Origin: Chloroflexota bacterium
Lineage (GTDB): Bacteria > Chloroflexota > Anaerolineae > B4-G1
Assembly: GCA_011046405.1 (NCBI GenBank)
Contig: DSAR01000152.1
Location: 1-5,175, forward strand
Direction of reading: 5' to 3'
DNA length: 5,175 bases
In this document: piece after piece, positions 1-5,175 of the stretch
Position numbering within the stretch: the first letter of the stretch is position 1
How the letters are laid out: the number at the start of each line of letters is the position of its first letter
The notes under the pieces: generated by a model
What the model was told of the DNA's origin: nothing
Database searches by the model: none
The model's input: the letters and a program-made list of their open reading frames with translations, nothing else
Translations under genes and position numbers: made by a program

Positions 1-86
1 CTACAAACAACGCTCAAAGCATTTGAACACACCCATTAGATTTGCACCAGCGCGGTATCATGTGGTGGGAGGATCCTGGAAGCGAG

Positions 87-114
87 TTGACGAAGTTTCC
101 GGGTGAGGTATACT
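87..114 (+). promoter_or_regulatory. Predicted sigma70-type promoter for the PPDK_N-like gene
   Basis: TTGACG at 87-92 and TATACT at 109-114 are separated by 16 bp, which is a near-consensus -35/-10 pair. Transcription would start near 121, giving a 5' leader of about 30 nt. The leader holds the ribosome binding site and is too short for a riboswitch. The rest of 1-151 shows no other clear element. Read by eye only. Confidence 0.6.
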
Positions 115-133
115 TGAACGCAGACTCGTTTGA

Positions 134-143
134 GAGAGGAAGG
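134..143 (+). promoter_or_regulatory. Ribosome binding site of the PPDK_N-like gene
   Basis: The purine-rich stretch GAGAGGAAGG ends 8 nt before the ATG at 152, a normal spacing. It favours this ATG over the second in-frame ATG at 158. Confidence 0.6.
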
Positions 144-151
144 CGTGCTCA

Positions 152-2476
152 ATGGATATGCAATTGGAACAGGTGCCCAAGGTTTTAGAACTCTATCTTC
201 AGATCTCACAATACCCGATCCTGGGGCGGCGTATCCGGGAACGGATGCGGGAGGAGATCTTTTCTCGAGGCGTCATTTCCCGGGAGCAGTTTGAGCGAGA
301 GGTGCGAGAGAAAGCGGTCTCGTCCCAGCAGCGTGAGGGGCTTTTCGATCCTTTCGGTCAGGAATCGGAGGAGATCTGGCAGGAGCGATTGGTGCAGGTT
401 CGGGATCATCTGACCGACTTTTACTTCGCTTACAACTTACCCCAGCGCTTGTTTGAGGACATTATGGAGGAAGTGTTGGCCGATCGGAAGCCGGATCAGG
501 ATAATTGGACACTGCCTTTCAATCCAGAGTTGGCCCCCCGGCCTTTGCTCATCGCTCAGGCGAAGGAGTATGCGCGGATGCCGGACGAGGAGCGCCAGAA
601 GGTGTGCCATCATCAAGAGGAGATCACGGTCGTTCTGCTCAAACGTATGGTTAGCGACCAGATGGATTTCGTCAGATTGGCCAAGCGCTTTCTCAAGGCT
701 GAAGACTTTGAGATGATCTATAACCGGCGTATCGGGACGGGAAAGATTGGCGGAAAAGCGGCCGGCATGGTCCTGGCATGGGATATCCTCCAGCGAGAGA
801 ACCCAGCCGACGAGATTGACCTGCGGGGCCAGATCGATATTCCCGATTCCTATTTCATTGGGGCCAACGTTTTTTACGATTTTCACACACTCAATGGGGT
901 CGAGGCGTTTATCAATCAAAAGTACAAGAGCCAGGAGGAGATCGAAAACGATTATCCGCAAATCAGGGATATCTACGCCAATGGGCGCTTTCCCAAGGAG
1001 GTGATGGAACGACTGCGGGAGCTTCTGCGGGAGGTCGTGAATGCTCCGCTCATCGTGCGCTCGTCCAGTTTGTTGGAGGATAATTTCGGTTTTTCGTTCG
1101 CCGGTAAATACGATAGTTTTTTCTGTCCCAATCAGGGGACGATGGAGGAGAATCTGGCGGCGTTGACTCGCGCTATTGGGAGGGTGTATGCCAGTGTCTT
1201 GAGCCCCGACGCCTTGCTCTACCGTCAGAGAATGGGACTCGTGGATTACGACGAACGGATGGCGATCCTGATTCAGAAGGTGCAGGGGAGACGCTATCAC
1301 GATTACTTCTTCCCCACGATGGCCGGCGTGGGATTCAGCCGCAACCCCTTCCGTTGGCACCCCAAGATTCGGGCGGAGGATGGCCTGCTGCGCCTGGTCT
1401 GGGGATTGGGGACGCGCGCGGTGGAACGAGTGGGAGAGGATTATCCGCGTATGGTGGCCCTGAGCCATCCTCGATTGCGGCCCGAGACGGGTGTCGAACA
1501 GGTCCGCAAGTATTCCCAGCATTTTGTCGATCTGATTGATCTGCAGGCTAACGTATTCAGGACGTTGCCCGTATCAAAGACCTTGCGGCCCGATTATCCC
1601 GGCGTCCAACTCCTGGCCTCGGTTGATCAGGGAGATTATTTGCAGGCCATTTACGCGCCTGGTATCTTATCACGAGAGCGTTTAGTGCTTACGTTCGACG
1701 CGCTGCTCAAGCAACAGCGCTTTGTGGCGATGATGCGAACGGTGCTGGCGAAGCTGGAGCGGGGCTACGGTCGCCCGGTAGACGTGGAGTTTGCGTTAGA
1801 AGTGACCGATCCACAAGCGCTTGAGTTCAAGTTGTCCCTGCTCCAGTGTCGCCCTTTGAGCAGAAAGGAATGGGGCGAGGCGATGCATATCCCCGACGTA
1901 CCGGCCAAGGACGTGGTGTTCTTGACGCGCAGGCTGGTGCCCACCGGACAACTGCATCGCATTCGTTACGTCGTCTACGTCGATCCCGAGGCCTACGATA
2001 GTGTACCCGATTATGAAACGCGTTTCGAGTTGGCGCGACTCGTTGGGCGGCTCAACAGACGCTTGGCAGATGAGCGTTTCATCCTGATGGGGCCGGGACG
2101 GTGGGGCACGTCGAACGCGGAGTTGGGGCTCAAGGTGACCTATGCCGACATCTATAATGCCCAGGCATTGATCGAGATCGCCTGTTTTGCCGGAGATGAA
2201 ACGATGGAGCTTTCGTATGGTACCCATTTTTTTCAGGATCTGGTCGAGTCCCACATCTATCCGCTTCCTCTGCACGTCAACGCCCCCGACGCGACGTTCA
2301 ACCGGGCTTTTTTCAACGATTCTCCCAACCAATTGGCCGATCTGTTGCCGGAGGATGGGCGGTACGCGCGGTACGTCAAAGTGATCGACGTGCCGGCCGT
2401 GGCTGATGGGCGCTATCTGGACCTGGTGATGGATGGCGAGCGAGACGAGGCATTGGCGTATCTTGCAAGTGGGTAA
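152..2476 (+). CDS. PEP/pyruvate-binding (PPDK_N) domain protein without catalytic phosphotransfer domains
   Basis: This 774-aa cytoplasmic protein carries the ATP-grasp-like nucleotide-binding domain of PEP synthase and pyruvate phosphate dikinase. Visible matches are GGKAAG (200-205, K202 like the PPDK lysine), VRSSSLLED...FAGKYDS (302-322, R303), DVE (544-546) and LLQCRP (563-568, Q565 and R567); together these correspond to the known ATP-site residues K22, R92, D321/E323 and Q335/R337 of clostridial PPDK. The first 190 residues are helical and charged, with no recognised domain. After residue 570, where PpsA or PpdK would show the TSH-type phosphohistidine and a TIM barrel, there is a different domain of about 200 residues with MGPGRWGTSNAELG (646-659). 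It therefore probably binds or hydrolyses ATP, or phosphorylates an unknown partner, rather than making PEP. No signal peptide or membrane segment is seen. The start is set by the ribosome binding site at 134-143. The domain call is firm; the function is unknown. Confidence 0.88.
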   Translation: MDMQLEQVPKVLELYLQISQYPILGRRIRERMREEIFSRGVISREQFEREVREKAVSSQQREGLFDPFGQESEEIWQERLVQVRDHLTDFYFAYNLPQRLFEDIMEEVLADRKPDQDNWTLPFNPELAPRPLLIAQAKEYARMPDEERQKVCHHQEEITVVLLKRMVSDQMDFVRLAKRFLKAEDFEMIYNRRIGTGKIGGKAAGMVLAWDILQRENPADEIDLRGQIDIPDSYFIGANVFYDFHTLNGVEAFINQKYKSQEEIENDYPQIRDIYANGRFPKEVMERLRELLREVVNAPLIVRSSSLLEDNFGFSFAGKYDSFFCPNQGTMEENLAALTRAIGRVYASVLSPDALLYRQRMGLVDYDERMAILIQKVQGRRYHDYFFPTMAGVGFSRNPFRWHPKIRAEDGLLRLVWGLGTRAVERVGEDYPRMVALSHPRLRPETGVEQVRKYSQHFVDLIDLQANVFRTLPVSKTLRPDYPGVQLLASVDQGDYLQAIYAPGILSRERLVLTFDALLKQQRFVAMMRTVLAKLERGYGRPVDVEFALEVTDPQALEFKLSLLQCRPLSRKEWGEAMHIPDVPAKDVVFLTRRLVPTGQLHRIRYVVYVDPEAYDSVPDYETRFELARLVGRLNRRLADERFILMGPGRWGTSNAELGLKVTYADIYNAQALIEIACFAGDETMELSYGTHFFQDLVESHIYPLPLHVNAPDATFNRAFFNDSPNQLADLLPEDGRYARYVKVIDVPAVADGRYLDLVMDGERDEALAYLASG

Positions 2477-2526
2477 GTGTGCAAGTATGCAAGTTGCAAG
2501 TGTGCAAGTATGCAAGTTGCAAGTGT
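2464..2526. repeat. Tandem 23-bp repeat built from TGCAAGT heptamers
   Basis: Two identical 23-bp copies lie at 2475-2497 and 2498-2520, followed by the first 6 bp of a third. Each copy consists of TGCAAGT units with 0-1 bp spacers. Exact TGCAAGT copies start at 2464, 2480, 2488, 2495, 2503, 2511 and 2518, at steps of 16, 8, 7, 8, 8 and 7 bp. The first lies inside the last codons of the upstream gene, and the first full 23-mer starts within its TAA stop. The array fills most of the 79-bp gap before the beta-helix gene. There are no unique spacers, so it is not a CRISPR array. Confidence 0.9.
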
Positions 2527-2546
2527 ATAAGATGGATGGCGTTTGG

Positions 2547-2553
2547 GGAGGTG
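2547..2553 (+). promoter_or_regulatory. Ribosome binding site that decides the beta-helix gene start
   Basis: GGAGGTG is a full match to the anti-Shine-Dalgarno core; its GGAGG ends 4 nt before the ATG at 2556. The reading frame stays open upstream to an ATG at 2433, but that would overlap the previous gene and translate the repeat array. This site therefore fixes the start at 2556. Spacing is slightly short. Confidence 0.6.
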
Positions 2554-2555
2554 TG

Positions 2556-4100
2556 ATGGGACGCAAAGGGGTATGGATGGCTGTTTTCTGGGGTCTGGCC
2601 CTGGCGGTGGGGGTGTTGGCTCTGTGCCAGCGCTGGCAAGAGGTGGTCGAGGCGGCGGCGAACGGTGTTTTGACCGTCTGTCCAGGCGTTGTGTGCGACC
2701 ACACGACGATCCAGGCGGCGGTTGATGCCGCTCAAGATGGCGCTGTGATCAAGGTGGCAGAGGGGGTCTATACCGGCGTGCAACCGCATAATGACATAGA
2801 TGCTTTGATCTACATTGGTGGGAAGGATAGAAAAATCACCATTCGCGGCGGTTATGCGGTGGGTGAATGGGATGTCTCCGATCCAGACGCTCACCCGACG
2901 ATTCTCGATGCAGAGGGGCAAAGGCGTGTTTTAGTGGTTAACAACGAAGAGGGAGGGGGCGAGGTTATCGTTGAAGGTGTGTCTATCGTAGGCGGATATG
3001 CAAGCGAGACAATAGCCGGTGGATGGGGTGGCGGCGCCTATTTTTACAACAACGCTAAGGCGACCCTCCGGCACAGCGTGATTTCTGGCAACGTGGCGAT
3101 TCACGGGGGCGGTGTCTTCATCCATGGAAGCAAGGTCGACGTCGTGGGGTGTCACATCGTCGCCAATACGGCCATCACCTATGGCGGGGGACTGGTCTTG
3201 TTCATCAGCGACGATACGCAAGTCGTCAGCAGCACGATCGCCGCTAACGAAGCTCAATTGGGCGGCGGCGTTTACCTGTATCGAAGCAATCGTACGACGA
3301 TGATCAATAATTTCTACGTCGATAATAGCGGGGATGACGCCGGCGCCATCTACGTCGCCGAATGTGACCGACCTCGCTTGATCCACACCACCATCGCGCG
3401 CAACCTGGGAGACAGCGGCGTGAAGGTCGTTTCGGATAGCGAGTGGGAGATGGTCAATACCATCATCGCCGGGCACACCGTCGGTCTCGACGTCGCAAAC
3501 GATAGCCACGCCTCCCTGGAAGCCACTTTGTGGCACGACAACGGTACCGATTGGCAGGGCAACGTCTCGCGTAGGAGCGATTATGATGGCGACCCAGCCT
3601 TTGTGGACCCCGATGCGGGTGATTATCACATCAAAGAGGCGTCGGCGGCGCAGGATCGCGGCGTGGCGGCCGGGGTCTTCGTAGACTTCGATGGGGATGA
3701 GCGCCCGCGCGGCGGTGGCTATGACATCGGCGCCGACGAGTTTCCCAACACCCTGGCGGTATCCCTCTCGGCGACGCCGGTGTGGGTGCGCCCCGGCGAT
3801 CGATTGACCTACGTCATTCAACTCAGTAATTTTGAGACGACGACGTTGGCGGCCGACATCACGAATACGCTGCCAGCCCAGGTGCAGCCCACGGGCGTCC
3901 TCGCCTGGCCGTCGCAACCCATCTCTCCCGGCAAGGAAACCTGGGAACAGCAGATCCCGGTCACCGTGTCGGCGGCGTGCCAGGGGATATTTGTCAACGA
4001 AGTTGAGGTTGCAACCGAGGGAGGAGATCGATTTAAACGCGCGCTCTCCCTGGGTTGTTTTAGCATTTACCTGCCCCTGGTTACGCGAGCGTATCAGTAG
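2556..4100 (+). CDS. Exported right-handed beta-helix protein with choice-of-anchor-Q segment and DUF11-like domain
   Basis: With the start at ATG 2556 the protein is 514 aa. It opens with a basic N-terminus and a hydrophobic segment (about 7-24), then an AAA site near 33-35 that could be cut by signal peptidase; otherwise the segment is a membrane anchor. The part reading TTIQAAVDAAQDGAVIKVAEGVY (50-72) is the usual entry of pectin-lyase-like beta helices. Rungs with GGG at 158, 184, 210 and 236, and a degenerate one near 262, repeat every 26 residues. Residues 346-396 (DPAFVDPDAGDYHI...DGDERPRGGGYDIGADEF) match the choice-of-anchor-Q pattern known from secreted bacterial proteins. Residues 400-495 resemble a DUF11-type beta-sandwich, and the chain ends IYLPLVTRAYQ. 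No catalytic pectinase residues could be recognised. A surface role, such as adhesion or glycan binding, is inferred. No strong promoter is seen just upstream, so it may be cotranscribed with the PPDK_N-like gene. Confidence 0.85.
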   Translation: MGRKGVWMAVFWGLALAVGVLALCQRWQEVVEAAANGVLTVCPGVVCDHTTIQAAVDAAQDGAVIKVAEGVYTGVQPHNDIDALIYIGGKDRKITIRGGYAVGEWDVSDPDAHPTILDAEGQRRVLVVNNEEGGGEVIVEGVSIVGGYASETIAGGWGGGAYFYNNAKATLRHSVISGNVAIHGGGVFIHGSKVDVVGCHIVANTAITYGGGLVLFISDDTQVVSSTIAANEAQLGGGVYLYRSNRTTMINNFYVDNSGDDAGAIYVAECDRPRLIHTTIARNLGDSGVKVVSDSEWEMVNTIIAGHTVGLDVANDSHASLEATLWHDNGTDWQGNVSRRSDYDGDPAFVDPDAGDYHIKEASAAQDRGVAAGVFVDFDGDERPRGGGYDIGADEFPNTLAVSLSATPVWVRPGDRLTYVIQLSNFETTTLAADITNTLPAQVQPTGVLAWPSQPISPGKETWEQQIPVTVSAACQGIFVNEVEVATEGGDRFKRALSLGCFSIYLPLVTRAYQ

Positions 4101-4130
4101 GCCGGGAAGACCCCAGAATGGCTACATTTT
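4097..4130 (+). terminator. Possible weak terminator of the beta-helix gene
   Basis: GTAG-G-CC (4097-4103, the extra G bulged) can pair with GGCTAC (4120-4125), enclosing an inner GGG-AAGA-CCC hairpin (4104-4113), and is followed by ATTTT. The stem overlaps the TAG stop codon. The internal bulge of about 6 nt and the T-run of only four make it a weak candidate. Paired by hand, with no energy calculation. Confidence 0.3.
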
Positions 4131-4154
4131 CACCAATGCACCAATGCACAAATG
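4131..4154. repeat. Three direct 8-bp repeats (CACCAATG type)
   Basis: CACCAATG occurs at 4131-4138 and 4139-4146, followed without a gap by the one-mismatch copy CACAAATG at 4147-4154. The array ends 1 bp before the -35 box of the next promoter, so it could be a regulator binding site or merely a simple-sequence expansion. Confidence 0.75.
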
Positions 4155-4155
4155 T

Positions 4156-4184
4156 TTGACTTGGTTGACGATAGAATGTATAAT
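4156..4184 (+). promoter_or_regulatory. Near-consensus sigma70-type promoter upstream of the DUF4388 gene
   Basis: TTGACT (4156-4161) and a perfect TATAAT (4179-4184) are separated by the ideal 17 bp. Transcription would start near 4191, giving a leader of about 130 nt before the ATG at 4321. A second TTGACG at 4165-4170 is too close to the -10 box to act with it. This is the strongest promoter in the window by eye. Confidence 0.7.
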
Positions 4185-4214
4185 CAGAAACCGAGGAAGT
4201 TTAGGTCGAGCTTC

Positions 4215-4255
4215 GCTGTACTAGCAAGACTGGGCGGGTAGTGCGGCTTTTTATT
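4215..4255 (+). terminator. Terminator-like hairpin in the DUF4388 gene leader (candidate attenuator)
   Basis: GCTGTACTA (4215-4223) pairs with TAGTGCGGC (4239-4247) over nine positions, two of them G-U, around a 15-nt loop. TTTTTATT follows directly (4248-4255). This is the shape of an intrinsic terminator, yet it lies downstream of the promoter and upstream of the coding sequence. It could attenuate the downstream gene or end a short RNA of about 60 nt. The large loop and wobble pairs make it only moderately stable. Paired by hand. Confidence 0.4.
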
Positions 4256-4288
4256 CCATCTTAGATTTAATGTAGCCTGGATTTGCAT

Positions 4289-4309
4289 CTGCAACTGCAC
4301 GAGTTGCGG
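4289..4309 (+). promoter_or_regulatory. Small hairpin next to the DUF4388 gene ribosome binding site
   Basis: GCAACT (4291-4296) and AGTTGC (4302-4307) are perfect complements around the 5-nt loop GCACG. The stem can extend by one T-G and one C-G pair to 4289-4309. It ends 1 nt before the Shine-Dalgarno GGAGGT (4311-4316). It leaves the site itself single-stranded, so it may mark or tune ribosome access rather than block it. Confidence 0.4.
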
Positions 4310-4310
4310 T

Positions 4311-4316
4311 GGAGGT
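4311..4316 (+). promoter_or_regulatory. Ribosome binding site of the DUF4388 gene
   Basis: GGAGGT lies 4 nt before the ATG at 4321. It overlaps an in-frame GTG at 4309, which therefore cannot be the start served by this site. Confidence 0.6.
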
Positions 4317-4320
4317 AGGT

Positions 4321-5145
4321 ATGGCGCTGAAGGGGAACCTGCGAGATTTCAGTACAACGCAGTTGTTAAATTTGATCAACCTGGCACGTAAGACCGGCAC
4401 CTTGACGATTGAGGCTGATGGCACACGATCCCGATTATGCTTCAAGGAGGGACGATTGATTTACGCCACGCGTGATGAAAGTGGCGGACATCTGGCGACG
4501 ATGCTTCAGCAAGCAGGTAAAATTTCGGAGGAGCAAGCACGGGCTATTCAGAAGCAAGTTGAGATTAAGAGCGATAAAGAACTGGGTGTGTTGTTGATCA
4601 ATGCCGGCTACGTGACCCAGAAAGACATTGTGCGAAGTGTAAAATCGTATATCTTGAACAGCGTTTACCCGCTCTTTACCTGGACAGAAGGGACCTTCCG
4701 GTTCGAGGCCAGCGTGTTGCCGTTCGAGGATCACATTACGATACCCATCAATCTGGAAAATGTGATTATGGAGGGCAGCCGCCGGATGCAAGAGTGGGAA
4801 CGCTTGCAGGATGAACTGCCCGATCTTGACATTGCTCTAAAGTTCGCAGACCGGCCTAGCGCCCGTATGCGCGACATCAATATGACCGTTGAGGAATGGC
4901 GTGTCGTTTCGTTTATCAATCCCCATAACACTGTTCGCCAAATCGCTACAGCCAACAATATGAGTGAGTTTCAGATTCGTAAAATTGTCTACGCTTTGTT
5001 ACAAGCCGGTTTGGTTGAATTGATTCAGCCAGAAGGTGCGACCAAGCCCTCGGCATCTGGAAAACCTCCTGTTGCTATGCGACCGCCATCTGTCAACCGG
5101 AGTGTGGTGGAGAAAATCGTGGGATTCTTCGGAGGTAAGCGCTAG
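4321..5145 (+). CDS. DUF4388 (PatA-like N-terminal) protein with winged-helix-like C-terminal segment
   Basis: Starting at ATG 4321 the protein is 274 aa, cytoplasmic, with no signal peptide. The N-terminus (MALKGNLRDFSTTQLLNLI, then KTGTLTI at 24-30 and FKEGRLIYA at 41-49) is typical of DUF4388, a domain found in cyanobacterial PatA and in many bacterial signalling and gliding-motility proteins. Residues 56-130 continue the domain, with a segment (LGVLLINAGYVTQKDIVRSV, 88-107) like the small helical module of type II secretion ATPase N-termini. Residues 188-236 look like a winged helix (TVRQIATANNMSEFQIRKIV), followed by a Pro/Ser-rich linker (237-258) and an amphipathic end (SVVEKIVGFFGGKR). 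A signalling or scaffold role in polarity, motility or transcription is inferred from the family; the partner is not in the window. It has its own promoter at 4156-4184 and a possible attenuator in its leader. The remaining 30 bp to the window end show no terminator or new gene. Confidence 0.85.
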   Translation: MALKGNLRDFSTTQLLNLINLARKTGTLTIEADGTRSRLCFKEGRLIYATRDESGGHLATMLQQAGKISEEQARAIQKQVEIKSDKELGVLLINAGYVTQKDIVRSVKSYILNSVYPLFTWTEGTFRFEASVLPFEDHITIPINLENVIMEGSRRMQEWERLQDELPDLDIALKFADRPSARMRDINMTVEEWRVVSFINPHNTVRQIATANNMSEFQIRKIVYALLQAGLVELIQPEGATKPSASGKPPVAMRPPSVNRSVVEKIVGFFGGKR

Positions 5146-5175
5146 ACGTATTCCGGATGGTTTGTTGGGCTCTAG

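Noticed and set aside
2..106. Open + strand frame of 34 codons from the window edge, possibly the 3' end of an upstream gene
   Set aside because: It is short enough to be open by chance, shows no recognisable protein pattern, and contains the -35 box of the gene 1 promoter. Sequence upstream of the window would decide.
437..1522. 361-codon open frame on the - strand opposite the PPDK_N-like gene
   Set aside because: The + strand frame has clear domain motifs. The antisense frame has no recognisable domain or convincing start region, and long antisense frames are common opposite biased coding sequence.
152..2476. Annotation as true PEP synthase (ppsA) or pyruvate phosphate dikinase (ppdK)
   Set aside because: The phosphohistidine motif and the PEP/pyruvate barrel are not found in the 774 residues, so the full reaction is not supported.
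2464..2526. CRISPR array
   Set aside because: Repeats are directly adjacent with 0-1 bp between heptamers and no unique spacers; no cas genes are present.
2503..2531. Promoter for the beta-helix gene with TATAAG at 2526-2531
   Set aside because: The -10-like box is decent, but the only -35 candidate at a suitable distance is TGCAAG from the repeat, a poor match, and the start of transcription would nearly touch the ribosome binding site.
2433..2555. Upstream ATG start at 2433 for the beta-helix gene
   Set aside because: It would overlap gene 1 by 44 bp, translate the repeat array, and bury the signal segment; the ATG at 2556 has a strong ribosome binding site.
1796..2704. 302-codon open frame on the - strand spanning the end of gene 1 and the start of gene 2
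   Set aside because: It crosses the repeat array, producing low-complexity His/Leu/Cys/Thr peptide, and lies opposite two well-supported genes.
2931..3917. 328-codon open frame on the - strand opposite the beta-helix gene
   Set aside because: The + strand shows rung periodicity, a choice-of-anchor-Q pattern and a signal segment; the antisense frame shows none of these and no family match.
4309..4320. GTG start at 4309 for the DUF4388 gene
   Set aside because: The codon overlaps the Shine-Dalgarno itself, and the family N-terminus MALKGNL begins at the ATG at 4321.
4191..4320. Known riboswitch (such as cyclic di-GMP) in the DUF4388 leader
   Set aside because: No conserved core of a riboswitch class I know could be matched; only generic hairpins are visible.

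Overview
The window carries three protein-coding genes, all on the + strand, with short intergenic gaps. The best guess for the source is a member of the Chloroflexota (Anaerolineae-like). This rests on remembered similarity, not on a search: a stand-alone PPDK_N-type protein with a distinctive C-terminal domain, a secreted beta-helix protein ending in an 'IYLPLVTR'-like tail, a DUF4388 protein, and intergenic TGCAAGT- and CACCAATG-type short repeats. No rRNA, tRNA, CRISPR array, transposase or phage gene is visible.

Layout. Positions 1-151 form a leader with a good sigma70-type promoter (TTGACG, 16 bp, TATACT) feeding gene 1. Gene 1 (152-2476) encodes a 774-aa protein with a PEP synthase/PPDK-type ATP-binding domain. 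It has neither the phosphohistidine domain nor the PEP/pyruvate TIM barrel of true PpsA or PpdK, and ends instead in a roughly 200-residue domain of unknown role. The 79-bp gap after it is largely a tandem repeat of 23-bp units (TGCAAGT arrays) that begins inside the last codons of gene 1. Gene 2 (2556-4100) encodes an exported right-handed beta-helix protein with exact 26-residue rungs, a choice-of-anchor-Q type segment, a DUF11-like domain and the IYLPLVTR tail.

The 220-bp region between genes 2 and 3 is the most structured noncoding part. In order it holds a hairpin overlapping the gene 2 stop codon, three 8-bp CACCAATG-type repeats, a near-consensus promoter (TTGACT, 17 bp, TATAAT), a terminator-like hairpin with a T-run about 25 nt after the predicted start of transcription, and a small hairpin next to the gene 3 ribosome binding site. 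Gene 3 (4321-5145) encodes a 274-aa DUF4388 protein with a C-terminal winged-helix-like segment and an amphipathic tail.

How the genes work together is not clear. Genes 1 and 2 could share a transcript because no strong promoter separates them. Gene 3 appears to be transcribed separately and may be controlled by early termination. I see no clear multi-gene system. The points most worth following are the candidate attenuator or small RNA ahead of gene 3, the repeat arrays, and the unusual gene 1 architecture.
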